The notes beneath the pieces are model-generated. The model was not told where the DNA came from. It was given only the letters and a program-made list of their open reading frames with translations, and searched no databases. Made by a program: the position numbers and the translations under genes. This document shows positions 51,610-60,663 of a stretch of 64,000 bases of DNA, in pieces (position 1 is the stretch's first letter; every line of letters starts with the position of its first letter). The DNA comes from Bacteroidia bacterium (GTDB lineage: Bacteria > Bacteroidota > Bacteroidia > CAIKAF01), in the NCBI GenBank assembly GCA_030427255.1, contig JAUHWY010000008.1, positions 1 through 64,000 of the forward strand. The letters are read 5' to 3'.

Positions 51610-52098
51610 ATGGCAAGTCTCGAAACCATAGAACAAGCTTTAGAAAAAGTGAAAGACCCGGAAATTCCGGTGCTCACTATCAAAGACTTAGGCGTTCTAC
51701 GAGGTCTTGAACGTAGTTTGGATGGAAAGCTTAAGGTTATCATAACGCCCACTTATTCGGGCTGTCCGGCCATGTACACCATTGAGCAGCAAATAAAGCA
51801 AGTGCTTTCTAGGTTAGGCGAAGATGCAGTAAGCATAGAGACCCGGTTGGATCCGGCATGGACTACCGACTGGATGACCGAAGAAGCCAAGCAGAAGCTT
51901 CAGGATTTTGGTATTGCACCTCCGGAAGGCAGTAGTGCCGATAAACGCGCATTGTTTGGTGAAGAAAGGCAGGTAACCTGTCCTTATTGCAAAAGCCGAA
52001 ATACCTTTATGAAAAGTCAGTTTGGTTCTACCGCCTGTAAGTCTTTGTATCAATGCAAAGATTGTGGGGAGCCATTCGATTATTTTAAGTGCTTGTAA
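51610..52098 (+). CDS. paaD: Phenylacetate pathway protein PaaD (DUF59 plus zinc ribbon)
   Basis: A 162-residue protein. A DUF59/MIP18-like domain (VKDPEIPVLTIKDLGVLRGL and the Cys in TYSGCPAM) is followed by a C-terminal zinc-ribbon-like part with CPYC and CKDCGEPFDYFKC. It likely helps assemble the Fe-S cluster of PaaE. ATG at 51610 was preferred to one at 51439, since the upstream part would lie inside paaC. Confidence 0.92.
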   Translation: MASLETIEQALEKVKDPEIPVLTIKDLGVLRGLERSLDGKLKVIITPTYSGCPAMYTIEQQIKQVLSRLGEDAVSIETRLDPAWTTDWMTEEAKQKLQDFGIAPPEGSSADKRALFGEERQVTCPYCKSRNTFMKSQFGSTACKSLYQCKDCGEPFDYFKCL

Positions 52099-52199
52099 AG
52101 GAGCAAGCTTATTGTCTTGTTAGGGATTGGGCCTTCTATGAACAGCAAAGATTTTTGCAGCGAAGTCAATAATTGATTGCATCATTGTACCTTGGAGCC

Positions 52200-53615
52200 A
52201 TGCGAACACAGGGTTCATCCACAGAATTGGTTAGAGGCCTAGGTCTATTTGCGGCCTTTGCCTTGGTATTCGGCTCCATGATTGGTTCGGGCGTATTTAA
52301 GAAAGTTTCGGCCATGGCCGATTATTTGGGTAATCCGGTTTGGATAATTCTGGCTTGGATAGTTGCCGGCAGCATTACCTTGATTGGCGCCTTATCCAAT
52401 GCTGAAGTAGCCGGCCTAATTGCCGAACCGGGCGGGCAATACCAATATTTTAAACGGATGTATGGCAAAGGCTTTGCCTTTTGGTATGGTTGGAGCAGCT
52501 TTTCTGTAATCCAAACCGCCACCATAGCTTCTGTGGCTTATGTATTTGCGGAGGGCCTAAATGTGTTCTACCCTTTACCGGTTTTATCGGCATCCTGGGC
52601 AGAGATTACCTGGTTTGGGTACATTCAGCCCTTTCACAACTTCGGGGTAAAGCTGGTAACCATTGGGCTTATTTCCCTACTCACTTTTTTAAATGTGCTT
52701 GGAGTGCGCGTGGGAGGCACCATTACTTCCATTATGGCCAGCAGTGTGGTACTTTGTATTTTACTGATTATTGCCTTGAGTTTTGGTTCGGGAGCGGGGG
52801 ATACCTTGCACTTTCAAATGTCTACCGGACCGCAACTGGAATCAGAACCTTTGGTAGGAACGGGCATGTTGGGCTTGTTTTTTATGGCCTTAATGTCTGC
52901 CTTTTGGGCCTATGAGGGCTGGAATAATATTGGCTTTTTGGGTGGAGAAATCCGAAACCCCTACCGCAATATTCCCAGAGCTTTGGTGATGGGGGTGGGT
53001 TTTGTAATGCTGGTATATGTACTGGTGCATTTGGCCTTTTTGTACATCATGCCCGTCCAAGATTTACAAGCTGTTACAGATAAGCAAATTGCTGCGGTAG
53101 AAGTAATACGACGCTTTATGGGCGATGGAGGGGCATTGGCCATTTCGGCTTTGATAGTGGTGAGTACCTTCAATAGCACCAATACAACCATTTTAAGTGC
53201 ACCTAGGGTGTATTTTGCTATGGCTAAGGACCGGTTGTTTTTTGGTGGAATTGATAAAGTGCACCCTAGGTTCAAGAGTCCTTCCAATGCTCTATTGATT
53301 CAAGCGTTTTGGGCATCGATATTGGTAATGACAGGTAGTTTTGACGACCTAACAGAGATGCTCATATTTGCCGCATTTATTTTTTATGGTGCCGGTGCTT
53401 TTGGCGTATTTGTATTGCGTAAAAAATGGCCTGACCGTGAACGACCGTTTAAAGTACCCTTTTACCCCTTTTTGCCGGCTGCCTTCGTACTGTTTTGTTT
53501 GGCATTGGTTTTGATTTCGATCTTAGAAAACCCTATGGGTTCATTGATGGGCATAGTGCTTATGGCCACAGGGCTGCCCTTTTATTATTTTTGGAAAAGA
53601 AATGGAGGAGAGTAG
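52200..53615 (+). CDS. APC family amino acid permease
   Basis: A 471-residue membrane protein with about 12 helices. The APC signature near the N-terminus reads FALVFGSMIGSGVFKKVSAMADYLGNPVWIILAWIVAGSITLIGALSNAEVAGLIAEPGGQYQYFKRMYG. The GSGIG-like loop of APC proteins is in GSMIGSGVF. The likely substrates are amino acids, perhaps by antiport. ATG at 52200 was chosen over an upstream TTG. The next gene overlaps by 14 bp. Confidence 0.9.
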   Translation: MRTQGSSTELVRGLGLFAAFALVFGSMIGSGVFKKVSAMADYLGNPVWIILAWIVAGSITLIGALSNAEVAGLIAEPGGQYQYFKRMYGKGFAFWYGWSSFSVIQTATIASVAYVFAEGLNVFYPLPVLSASWAEITWFGYIQPFHNFGVKLVTIGLISLLTFLNVLGVRVGGTITSIMASSVVLCILLIIALSFGSGAGDTLHFQMSTGPQLESEPLVGTGMLGLFFMALMSAFWAYEGWNNIGFLGGEIRNPYRNIPRALVMGVGFVMLVYVLVHLAFLYIMPVQDLQAVTDKQIAAVEVIRRFMGDGGALAISALIVVSTFNSTNTTILSAPRVYFAMAKDRLFFGGIDKVHPRFKSPSNALLIQAFWASILVMTGSFDDLTEMLIFAAFIFYGAGAFGVFVLRKKWPDRERPFKVPFYPFLPAAFVLFCLALVLISILENPMGSLMGIVLMATGLPFYYFWKRNGGE

Positions 53616-54558
53616 GACAAACGTATTGGAGGAGAACAGTAGCTTTTTAGGTTTTAGTCTTAAGCTTAAGCCCATGTCTTGGATGGCCATAGTATTTGTG
53701 GGTTTAGGCTTGTTTTTGGCTTTAAGTTTACTGGCCATGTTTTTTTTGACCCAAGCCTCAGGCATGTCGGGGGATTTGTCGGGGGGAGTTACTCAAATGG
53801 TTGATTCCTTAGGGTTTCCTGTGGTGTTTTCCGGAATAATGTCGGTGCATGTAATTTTATGTTTGATTGTATATGTAGTTTGGGTTAAAGGGCTCAAGTT
53901 TCCCGGCCGTGCTTTATTTCGTGTAGGAGCTTCTTTTAAATGGAAGTGGTGGTTGGGAAGTTTTTTGGTAGTATTTCTTCTAAGTGGTCTGATGGATTGG
54001 TTTTACTTAAGTCGCAACCCAATGCATGTATGGACTTTTGACGCTGATCGATTTTGGGCCTTTTTACCTGTTGCCTTGGTCTTTTTTCCTTTTCAGACCT
54101 TATTTGAAGAGTTTTTATACCGAGGTTTTTTGATGCGTTGGAGCTTTAGCCTTACTAAGAGCGGCTTAGTTGCTCTGGTTTTGTCGGCAAGTTTTTTTAG
54201 CTTAATGCACATGGGCAACAAAGAGGTAGAAGCTTATGGCACGGGTTCCATGTTTTTCTATTATGCTTGGCAAGGGGGAATGTTGGCTTTACTGGTTATG
54301 TTGAGCAATGGTTTGGAAGCAGCTTGGGGCTACCACTTGGCCAATAATTTGTATGGATCACTAATAATTTCTGTACCGGATGCCAGTTTGCCTGTGCCGT
54401 CTCTTTGGCAAAGTACGCCACCTGAGGGATCTGTTTTTTTATTTTACAGTGCCTTATCTACCTTAATTATTGTACTTTCTTTGGTTTTGTTGTTTAGGTG
54501 GCGCGATTGGAATCGCTTGTTTCCGGAAAAACAATTGTTTGCCAAAGACAAGGAATGA
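53602..54558 (+). CDS. CPBP family intramembrane metalloprotease
   Basis: A 318-residue membrane protein with about eight helices. The three CPBP motifs are present: EExxxR as FEEFLYRGFLM, FxxxH as FSLMHMG and HxxxN as HLANNLYGS. The role may be proteolysis or protection of membrane proteins. It overlaps the APC permease gene by 14 bp, so they are probably co-transcribed. Confidence 0.85.
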   Translation: MEESRTNVLEENSSFLGFSLKLKPMSWMAIVFVGLGLFLALSLLAMFFLTQASGMSGDLSGGVTQMVDSLGFPVVFSGIMSVHVILCLIVYVVWVKGLKFPGRALFRVGASFKWKWWLGSFLVVFLLSGLMDWFYLSRNPMHVWTFDADRFWAFLPVALVFFPFQTLFEEFLYRGFLMRWSFSLTKSGLVALVLSASFFSLMHMGNKEVEAYGTGSMFFYYAWQGGMLALLVMLSNGLEAAWGYHLANNLYGSLIISVPDASLPVPSLWQSTPPEGSVFLFYSALSTLIIVLSLVLLFRWRDWNRLFPEKQLFAKDKE

Positions 54559-54590
54559 GGTTTGCACCCGTTATCTAAGCAAGAGGGTTG

Positions 54591-54598
54591 TATCTTTG
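54591..54598 (+). promoter_or_regulatory. Bacteroidota -7 element, gene at 54607
   Basis: TATCTTTG, a TAnnTTTG match, ending 8 nt before the ATG. A near-leaderless message would result. Confidence 0.4.
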
Positions 54599-54606
54599 AA
54601 TTACCA

Positions 54607-55359
54607 ATGATGCTCAGATTTTTCCATTTACTGTTTTTGTGTTTGAGCTTAAGCTTAACAAGTAAGCTCTATGCGCAGAATTTGGAGGATCAGGAAGATG
54701 TGGAGTATGATGCGGAGTTCCGAACCGGTCCGGCACCCAAGGGAGGGTATAGGCATTTAATTCAGGCAGAAATATCTTCTCCTCACAACTTAGCCAACGA
54801 AGCCAATGCAAGAGCCTTTGACGGTATCGCATCTGTTCAGTTGGGTTATGCGTACCAAACCCTCAAAGGATTGTATTTGGGTGGGGTAGTGCGTTACACC
54901 GGTTTTAATATCTATCTGCCACCCGCTGTTCCCGGTGCTATTGAAGGCAGTTCTGTTTCTGATATCAACAACCATTTCTTGTCTTTTGGGCCTTCTATTA
55001 GTTATATAACTTCAGGAGAGTCGGGGGTGGGGTTTATGCCGGAGATTAGCGGTGGCCTAAGTACCCTTCGCTACGACGGCATTAAAATTGCCAAATACGA
55101 CAATGGCTTCTTAACCAGAAGTATTTCAGATATGTCGTGGTTTGCCAGCCTGAGGTTAAGGGTTTTATTCACACCTTTTGAAGACAAGCATACCCATTTC
55201 TCTTTGTTCGTGGGAGGAACTTACCTAGGGCATGAATTTAAAAAAGAACCTCTGGGTTTGAATGGAGATGACAATCTGATACCCTTATCGGACGACGGGG
55301 GGAGCCTTCAACTGCATTTTGGCTTGGGTTTCTTCTTCTTATTAGGAAAAAAGAACTAG
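54607..55359 (+). CDS. Hypothetical exported protein, probable outer-membrane barrel
   Basis: A 250-residue protein with a signal peptide (ending SKLYAQ). The rest alternates aromatic and polar residues (IASVQLGYAYQTLKGLYLGGVVRYTGFN) and ends LHFGLGFFFLLGKKN, as in small barrels. No family is recognised. The ATG at 54607 was preferred; a TTG at 54562 would precede the signal peptide. Confidence 0.5.
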   Translation: MMLRFFHLLFLCLSLSLTSKLYAQNLEDQEDVEYDAEFRTGPAPKGGYRHLIQAEISSPHNLANEANARAFDGIASVQLGYAYQTLKGLYLGGVVRYTGFNIYLPPAVPGAIEGSSVSDINNHFLSFGPSISYITSGESGVGFMPEISGGLSTLRYDGIKIAKYDNGFLTRSISDMSWFASLRLRVLFTPFEDKHTHFSLFVGGTYLGHEFKKEPLGLNGDDNLIPLSDDGGSLQLHFGLGFFFLLGKKN

Positions 55360-55366
55360 CTGCAGT

Positions 55367-56647
55367 TTAAGGTGTCTTTTCCCAAAAGTTTTCTGTCCAG
55401 GGCATTCCAATCAAATGCTTTCGTAACATGTTTAAGGCCGACTGAGTAGCTCTGAGCACATTTCCCTCTCTAGTGCTTCCAAAGCGAAAGCACTTGCTAT
55501 AGGTGCCTTCCGGAGTGGCCAATCCAATCCAAACCATGCCAACGGGCTTTTCTACCGTGCCACCACCGGGTCCAGCCACACCCGAACTGGAAAGTGCATA
55601 ATCTGCACCTGTGATGCTTCTAGCTCCTTCTGCCATGGATTCTACCACTTCCTTGCTTACTGCACCAAACTGTTGAATATACTCAGGGGGTACTCCAAGC
55701 TGCCTTATTTTTATCGAATTATCGTAAGAGACTATGCCTCCTAAAAAGGTTGCGGAAACACCGGGTACCGAGGTAAGGTGTTGGGCTAAAAGTCCACCGG
55801 TACAGCTTTCCGCCGTAGCAAGGGTGTACTCTTTTTCTATCATTAAACGGACCACCACTTCTTCCAATCGTTCTTTGTCCGTACCAAAAATCTCTCCTCC
55901 CAATACTTCGCGCAAATCGTGTTCTGCCTGTTTCAAGAGCTCTTGGCCGGTTCCGTTTTGATTCAAACAACTGAGGCGTAGTTTAACTCTTCCGGCGGAG
56001 GGAAGGTATGCCAAGGAAATTTCTGGTGGGAGTGCATCTTCCCAAGAGCGAATGATGCCCATTAATTCAGATTCAGGAATTCCTTCGGTATGGAAAGTCC
56101 TATGGAGCAATGGGGGTAGGGAAAAACGCTTTTTTAAACCCGGAATAACTCCTGTTTCCATTATATGTTTCATTTCGTAAGGAACACCAGGCATGGAAAC
56201 CACAATAGAATTGTCTTTTTCGAACCACATTCCGGCAGCTGTTCCCATCTTGTTCAAAAGCGTTTTGCAAGCCTTTGGCAACAAAGCTTGTCCTCTATTG
56301 GCATCATTTAAGCTGCGGTTTCGCTCTTTAAAAAAATGTTCCAATTGCATAAGCACCTCAGAATCTTCTCGCCAACCACCTCCAAAATAGGCTTCAAGGG
56401 TAGTTTTGGTAACATCATCTTTGGTGGGGCCGAGGCCTCCGGTCATTAAAATAATGGGGTATTTTCCTATAAGTTGGTCCAGTGTAGACCTTATGGCTTC
56501 TTGGGTATCCGCAATGGTGCGTACTTCCGGAACCTTAATTCCAATTTGATTCAATGCCTCAGCCATCCAAGAGGCATTGGTGTTTACAATTTGGCCTATA
56601 AGAATTTCATCTCCAATGCTAACAATAAAGGCTTCCGGACGCTTCAT
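55367..56647 (-). CDS. cinA: CinA-like competence/damage-inducible protein
   Basis: A 426-residue protein with an N-terminal MoCF-like domain (IVSIGDEILIGQIVNTNASWMAEALNQIGI and MTGGLGPTKDDVTK) and a C-terminal CinA deamidase domain (LATAESCTGGLLAQHLTSVPGVSATFLGGIVSYDNSIKI, with GVAGPGGG). The C-terminal domain is an NMN deamidase in pyridine nucleotide salvage; the N-terminal domain is a pyrophosphatase in the family. It is convergent with the gene ending at 55359. Confidence 0.93.
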   Translation of the reverse strand: MKRPEAFIVSIGDEILIGQIVNTNASWMAEALNQIGIKVPEVRTIADTQEAIRSTLDQLIGKYPIILMTGGLGPTKDDVTKTTLEAYFGGGWREDSEVLMQLEHFFKERNRSLNDANRGQALLPKACKTLLNKMGTAAGMWFEKDNSIVVSMPGVPYEMKHIMETGVIPGLKKRFSLPPLLHRTFHTEGIPESELMGIIRSWEDALPPEISLAYLPSAGRVKLRLSCLNQNGTGQELLKQAEHDLREVLGGEIFGTDKERLEEVVVRLMIEKEYTLATAESCTGGLLAQHLTSVPGVSATFLGGIVSYDNSIKIRQLGVPPEYIQQFGAVSKEVVESMAEGARSITGADYALSSSGVAGPGGGTVEKPVGMVWIGLATPEGTYSKCFRFGSTREGNVLRATQSALNMLRKHLIGMPWTENFWEKTP

Positions 56648-56730
56648 AATTCTAATGGGTTCAAAATAAGTGCTTAACAACTTTTAACCGGGCATTGTTC
56701 GAGTGCTACTATAGCCCGAGGCAAAATTGG

Positions 56731-56738
56731 TATTTTTG
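56731..56738 (+). promoter_or_regulatory. Bacteroidota -7 element, MoxR/Bat operon
   Basis: TATTTTTG, matching TAnnTTTG, 50 nt before the MoxR ATG, giving a leader of about 45 nt. TTGG sits just upstream, but no -33 TTG was found at 19 nt. Confidence 0.5.
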
Positions 56739-56788
56739 TATTCATCCGTAACCATTTGCGGAGGTTTATTCTAAAATATTAAGATACG

Positions 56789-57787
56789 ATGGATGGATTG
56801 CGTGTGGATGTAGAAGCCTTAAACGAGCGAATAGCTCAGGGCGCTTCTTTTATTCCCTTGCTTAAACAGGAGATGAATAAGGTGATTGTAGGTCAGAGCT
56901 ATATGACCGACCGGCTGCTGATTGCTTTGCTTGGAAACGGCCATATTCTTTTGGAGGGTGTACCGGGCTTGGCAAAAACCTTGGCCATCAAAAGTCTTTC
57001 TGAGGCCATTCAAGTAGATTTCAGCCGAATTCAATTTACACCGGACTTACTACCGGCCGACGTGGTAGGTACTGTTATTTACAATCAGAAGTCAGAGAGC
57101 TTTTCTGTGAAGAAAGGGCCAATCTTTGCAAATTTTGTTTTGGCCGATGAAATCAATCGCGCCCCGGCAAAAGTGCAATCAGCTTTGCTTGAGGCCATGC
57201 AAGAACGCCAAGTGACTATTGGAGAATCTACCTACCCTTTGCCTGACCCCTTTATGGTTTTGGCGACCCAAAACCCGGTTGAGCAAGAAGGTACATACCC
57301 TTTACCCGAAGCTCAAAGCGATCGCTTTCTTCTTAAAGTGGTGCTTGATTATCCTTCCAACGAAGAGGAACAGCAAATCATACGACTGAATATGGGAGGT
57401 AATTTCCCGAAAATCCAAGCCGTAGTGCAACCTAAAGATATTGCGACCGCAAGATCTTTGGTTAGGGAAGTATATATGGATGAAAAAATCGAACGTTATA
57501 TAGTTCGCTTGGTTCATGCCACTAGAAAGCCTGCCGATACCGGTTTCCCTGACCTGGTTGACCTTATTTCTTTTGGGGCCTCTCCGCGCGCCTCCATTGG
57601 TTTGGCTTTGGCATCTAAAGCTTTTGCCTTTATTCAAGGCAGAGGGTATGTTATCCCCGACGATGTTCGATCGGTAGCCGCAGATGTTATGCGTCACCGG
57701 ATTGGACTCACCTACGAAGCCGAAGCCGAAGAAAAAACGGCCGATGATGTGGTAAAAGAAATTATAAATAAGGTAGAGGTTCCTTAA
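56789..57787 (+). CDS. MoxR family AAA+ ATPase
   Basis: A 332-residue AAA+ ATPase. Walker A reads LLEGVPGLAKTLAIKSL (GxxGxAKT), and Walker B reads FVLADEINRAPAK. The sensor and arginine-finger region includes LATQNPVEQEGTYPLPEAQSDRFLLK. It remodels target proteins, probably VWA partners in this cluster. It starts an operon that continues with DUF58, BatA, BatB, BatC and BatD. Confidence 0.94.
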   Translation: MDGLRVDVEALNERIAQGASFIPLLKQEMNKVIVGQSYMTDRLLIALLGNGHILLEGVPGLAKTLAIKSLSEAIQVDFSRIQFTPDLLPADVVGTVIYNQKSESFSVKKGPIFANFVLADEINRAPAKVQSALLEAMQERQVTIGESTYPLPDPFMVLATQNPVEQEGTYPLPEAQSDRFLLKVVLDYPSNEEEQQIIRLNMGGNFPKIQAVVQPKDIATARSLVREVYMDEKIERYIVRLVHATRKPADTGFPDLVDLISFGASPRASIGLALASKAFAFIQGRGYVIPDDVRSVAADVMRHRIGLTYEAEAEEKTADDVVKEIINKVEVP

Positions 57788-57791
57788 TTCC

Positions 57792-58697
57792 ATGCAGTCT
57801 AGTCAAGATATGGCAAACAAGGAGTTAAAAGAACTGCTGAAAAGAGTCCGGAAGATTGAAATAAAGGCTAGAGGCTTAAGCAATCAGCTCTTTTCGGGTC
57901 AGTATCATGCTGCTTTTAAAGGATTGGGCATGTCTTTTAGCGAGGTGCGTGCGTATCAATTTGGCGACGACGTCCGCTTTATTGATTGGAATGTAACGGC
58001 CCGTTTAAACGAACCCCACGTAAAGGTTTTTGAAGAAGAAAGAGAACTGTCCGTTGTCTTTTTATTGGACATCAGCAGCTCCATGCGTTTTGGAGCTTCC
58101 GACGATCAGTTTAGAGAGCGAATGGCAGAAATTCTTTGTGTTCTTTCTTTTGCCGCTGTACAAAACAACGATAAGGTGGGTGCCATTTTTTTCTCAGGAG
58201 ATCAAAAAAGCTTTATACCTCCTGCTAAGGGAAAAGGACATGCCATGCGGATTGTTCGGGACGTGCTGGCAGCGCCCTTGCCGGAAGGTGAAGCTACCAA
58301 CTTGAGCGAGGGGCTAGCCTTTCTTAACCGGGCGCTCCGGAAAAAAGCTACCGTATTTGTATTGAGTGATTTCCTGGATAAAGGTTTTGAGCTGGCACTA
58401 AGATTAGCCAACCAAAAGCATGACATCATTGCGCTTCAACTTGAAGATTTGAGCCTTAGCCAATTGCCCAAGGTTGGCTTGCTTAAAATTAAAGACCCGG
58501 AAACCGGAAAAACACAATGGTTGAATACCAAATCCAAGCGCACACAAAGGGAGTGGGGAAGGCATTTCGCATCGCATCAAAAAGAACTGATCCGATCTTG
58601 TAAGGCAGCAGGGGTAGACTTGGCTATTCTCCCCGGCCATTTAGACTATATAAAACCTTTGAAGCAGCTGTTTCGAAAAAGAGAAATGATGCGATGA
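57792..58697 (+). CDS. DUF58 family VWA-like protein
   Basis: A 301-residue protein. The N-terminus has ELKELLKRVRKIEIKARGLSNQLFSGQYHAAFKGLGMSFSEVRAYQFGDDVRFIDWNVTARL, the DUF58 signature. A VWA-like domain follows with the MIDAS-like FLLDISSSMRFG. It is the substrate or partner of MoxR in many gene pairs. It lies 4 bp after MoxR and overlaps the next gene by 4 bp. Confidence 0.92.
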   Translation: MQSSQDMANKELKELLKRVRKIEIKARGLSNQLFSGQYHAAFKGLGMSFSEVRAYQFGDDVRFIDWNVTARLNEPHVKVFEEERELSVVFLLDISSSMRFGASDDQFRERMAEILCVLSFAAVQNNDKVGAIFFSGDQKSFIPPAKGKGHAMRIVRDVLAAPLPEGEATNLSEGLAFLNRALRKKATVFVLSDFLDKGFELALRLANQKHDIIALQLEDLSLSQLPKVGLLKIKDPETGKTQWLNTKSKRTQREWGRHFASHQKELIRSCKAAGVDLAILPGHLDYIKPLKQLFRKREMMR

Positions 58698-59653
58698 AAA
58701 AGGTAGGGATTTTTATTTTCATTTTGGCTTTGTTCGCTCAACTGCCTGCTCAGGTGGAAGCAAACCTGCGAATGAATAAAGATACTTTGTGGCTGGGTTC
58801 TCCCGATACGCTGTGGCTTGAGCTTGAGCAAGAGCGTAACTTAACGGTAATTTGGCCCTTGCTTAGTGATTCGCTTGGGCCGCACTTGGAAATTCTTTCA
58901 AAAACCCCATTAGATACTTTAGCCACAAACGATTCCAATACCTTGAGATATCGGCAAGGGATGCAAGTGGTTTCTTACGATTCCGGTGCTTGGGTATTGC
59001 CCACCATTCCGTTTCAATATTTAGATAAACAGGATACGATTTTTGCTGAGTTTCCCGAGAAGAGCATTGTGGTGCTGGCTCCTGCTGTTGACCTCTCCAA
59101 AGACATTCGAGGAATAGAAGGAGTGCTTGATCCGGGGTATCATTGGATGGAATGGCTGCCTTGGCTATTACTTTCTTTAGGCCTTATTACGCTTTGTGTT
59201 TTTGTGGTTAAATGGTGGCTAAGGCGTAAACAAAAACAAAAGGAAATTCCTGTTCCCATTCCTCAAGAAGAGCTTGTTAACCCACTTGAAGAAGCCTTAG
59301 CAAGTTTAGAAATCATCCGCAAAAGAGCCGATTGGAAGCAAGGGAAAGTCAAAGCGTATTATTCCGACTTAGTGGATCTTATGCGGCGATATATTGAGCG
59401 GAGCTATGGGGTTGAAGTTTCTGAAATGACTTCTGCTGAGTGGCTTAGTTGGTGGCAACGGTCCGGTTTGGCAAAGCAAGATGGAGGGAAACTTAAGCAA
59501 CTCCTGCAATTGGCCGATATGGTAAAGTTTGCTAAACAAAACCCAACGGATCAAGAACACCTATGGATGGTGGAAACCATCAATGCTTGGTTGTTGATTT
59601 TGGAAAAAGAAAAACAAGCATCTAGCAATCAAGATTTGGAGGAGAAAGAATGA
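58694..59653 (+). CDS. Bat cluster membrane protein of unassigned type
   Basis: A 319-residue protein. A signal peptide (1-21) is followed by a beta-rich periplasmic part (about 22-150), one helix (about 154-175: WLPWLLLSLGLITLCVFVV) and a cytosolic helical tail (about 190-310) with the RRYIERSYGVEVSEMTSAEW stretch. It resembles the DUF4381/BatD-like protein often found between DUF58 and batA. The role is inferred from context only. Confidence 0.6.
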   Translation: MKKVGIFIFILALFAQLPAQVEANLRMNKDTLWLGSPDTLWLELEQERNLTVIWPLLSDSLGPHLEILSKTPLDTLATNDSNTLRYRQGMQVVSYDSGAWVLPTIPFQYLDKQDTIFAEFPEKSIVVLAPAVDLSKDIRGIEGVLDPGYHWMEWLPWLLLSLGLITLCVFVVKWWLRRKQKQKEIPVPIPQEELVNPLEEALASLEIIRKRADWKQGKVKAYYSDLVDLMRRYIERSYGVEVSEMTSAEWLSWWQRSGLAKQDGGKLKQLLQLADMVKFAKQNPTDQEHLWMVETINAWLLILEKEKQASSNQDLEEKE

Positions 59654-60663
59654 CGGCTTGGCAACAAATAACATTTACCTATCCTTGGGTTTTGGTGCTG
59701 CTTTTGCTGCTTCCCGTGCTTTTTTGGCTCCACAGGTTAACCCTTAAGAAAGGCTCCCCATCGTGGAGGGTTCCCTTTGATTACCATGCTCCAAACCTTT
59801 CCGGTGACCTTAGGGCAACACTGAGTTGGATTCCGGGCATGCTTAGATTATGCGCATTAGCCCTACTTATTGTAGTGCTTGCAAGACCCCGGGGGAATCT
59901 GGGTTTGGTTGAGTCCACCAAGGAGGTGGTAGACATGCAATTGGCCATAGATGTCTCCTTGTCTATGCTTGCGAAGGATTTTCAACCCAATAGGTTAGAG
60001 GTGTCTAAATCTTTGGCGGCTGATTTTATTCAAAAACGGCCCGAGGATCGTATTGGCCTTGTGGTTTTTTCGGGAGAGTCTTTTACACAGTGCCCCATGA
60101 CAACAGACCACAGGGTGCTGCTTAATCGTTTGGATGCCATTTCCATTGACAACGATATGAAACAAGGAACGGCCATTGGTTTGGGCTTGGCCAAGGCAGT
60201 AGCCAGATTAAGCAATAGCGAAGCAAAATCCAAGGTAGTGATCTTACTTACCGATGGAGTGAACAATACGGGGCAGATTTCTCCCTTAACAGCTGCCCAA
60301 ATGGCCAGAACCTTTGGAATTCGTGTGTATGCCATTGGCGTAGGTAAGCAAGGGATGGCCCTTTCTCCTGTAGGCTATGATTTTTTTGGCCAATTGCGCT
60401 ATGGCATGTCTCCTGTTGAAATTGATGAGGCTTTGTTGACCGATATTGCCCAACAAACCGGAGGTGCCTATTTTAGGGCAACCAATCAAGCCAGCTTAAA
60501 ACAGGTGTTTAAGGAAATTGACCGTTTGGAAAAGACAAAGGTTAAGATTACAGAATACCAAAAACAGCCCGATATTTTTTGGCCATTTTTATTGCTTGCT
60601 TCCGGTTTGTTTGGCTTGGAATGGTTGTTGCGTTTAACCCTTTGGAATAGCTTGTCTTTATGA
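59650..60663 (+). CDS. batA: BatA-like VWA membrane protein
   Basis: A 337-residue protein with N-terminal helices (about 5-25 and 60-80), a VWA domain (about 90-290) and a C-terminal helix. The MIDAS is intact as LAIDVSLSMLAKDF, and the second loop has ILLTDGVNNTG. It belongs to the aerotolerance/stress Bat complex and overlaps both neighbours by 4 bp. Confidence 0.9.
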   Translation: MTAWQQITFTYPWVLVLLLLLPVLFWLHRLTLKKGSPSWRVPFDYHAPNLSGDLRATLSWIPGMLRLCALALLIVVLARPRGNLGLVESTKEVVDMQLAIDVSLSMLAKDFQPNRLEVSKSLAADFIQKRPEDRIGLVVFSGESFTQCPMTTDHRVLLNRLDAISIDNDMKQGTAIGLGLAKAVARLSNSEAKSKVVILLTDGVNNTGQISPLTAAQMARTFGIRVYAIGVGKQGMALSPVGYDFFGQLRYGMSPVEIDEALLTDIAQQTGGAYFRATNQASLKQVFKEIDRLEKTKVKITEYQKQPDIFWPFLLLASGLFGLEWLLRLTLWNSLSL

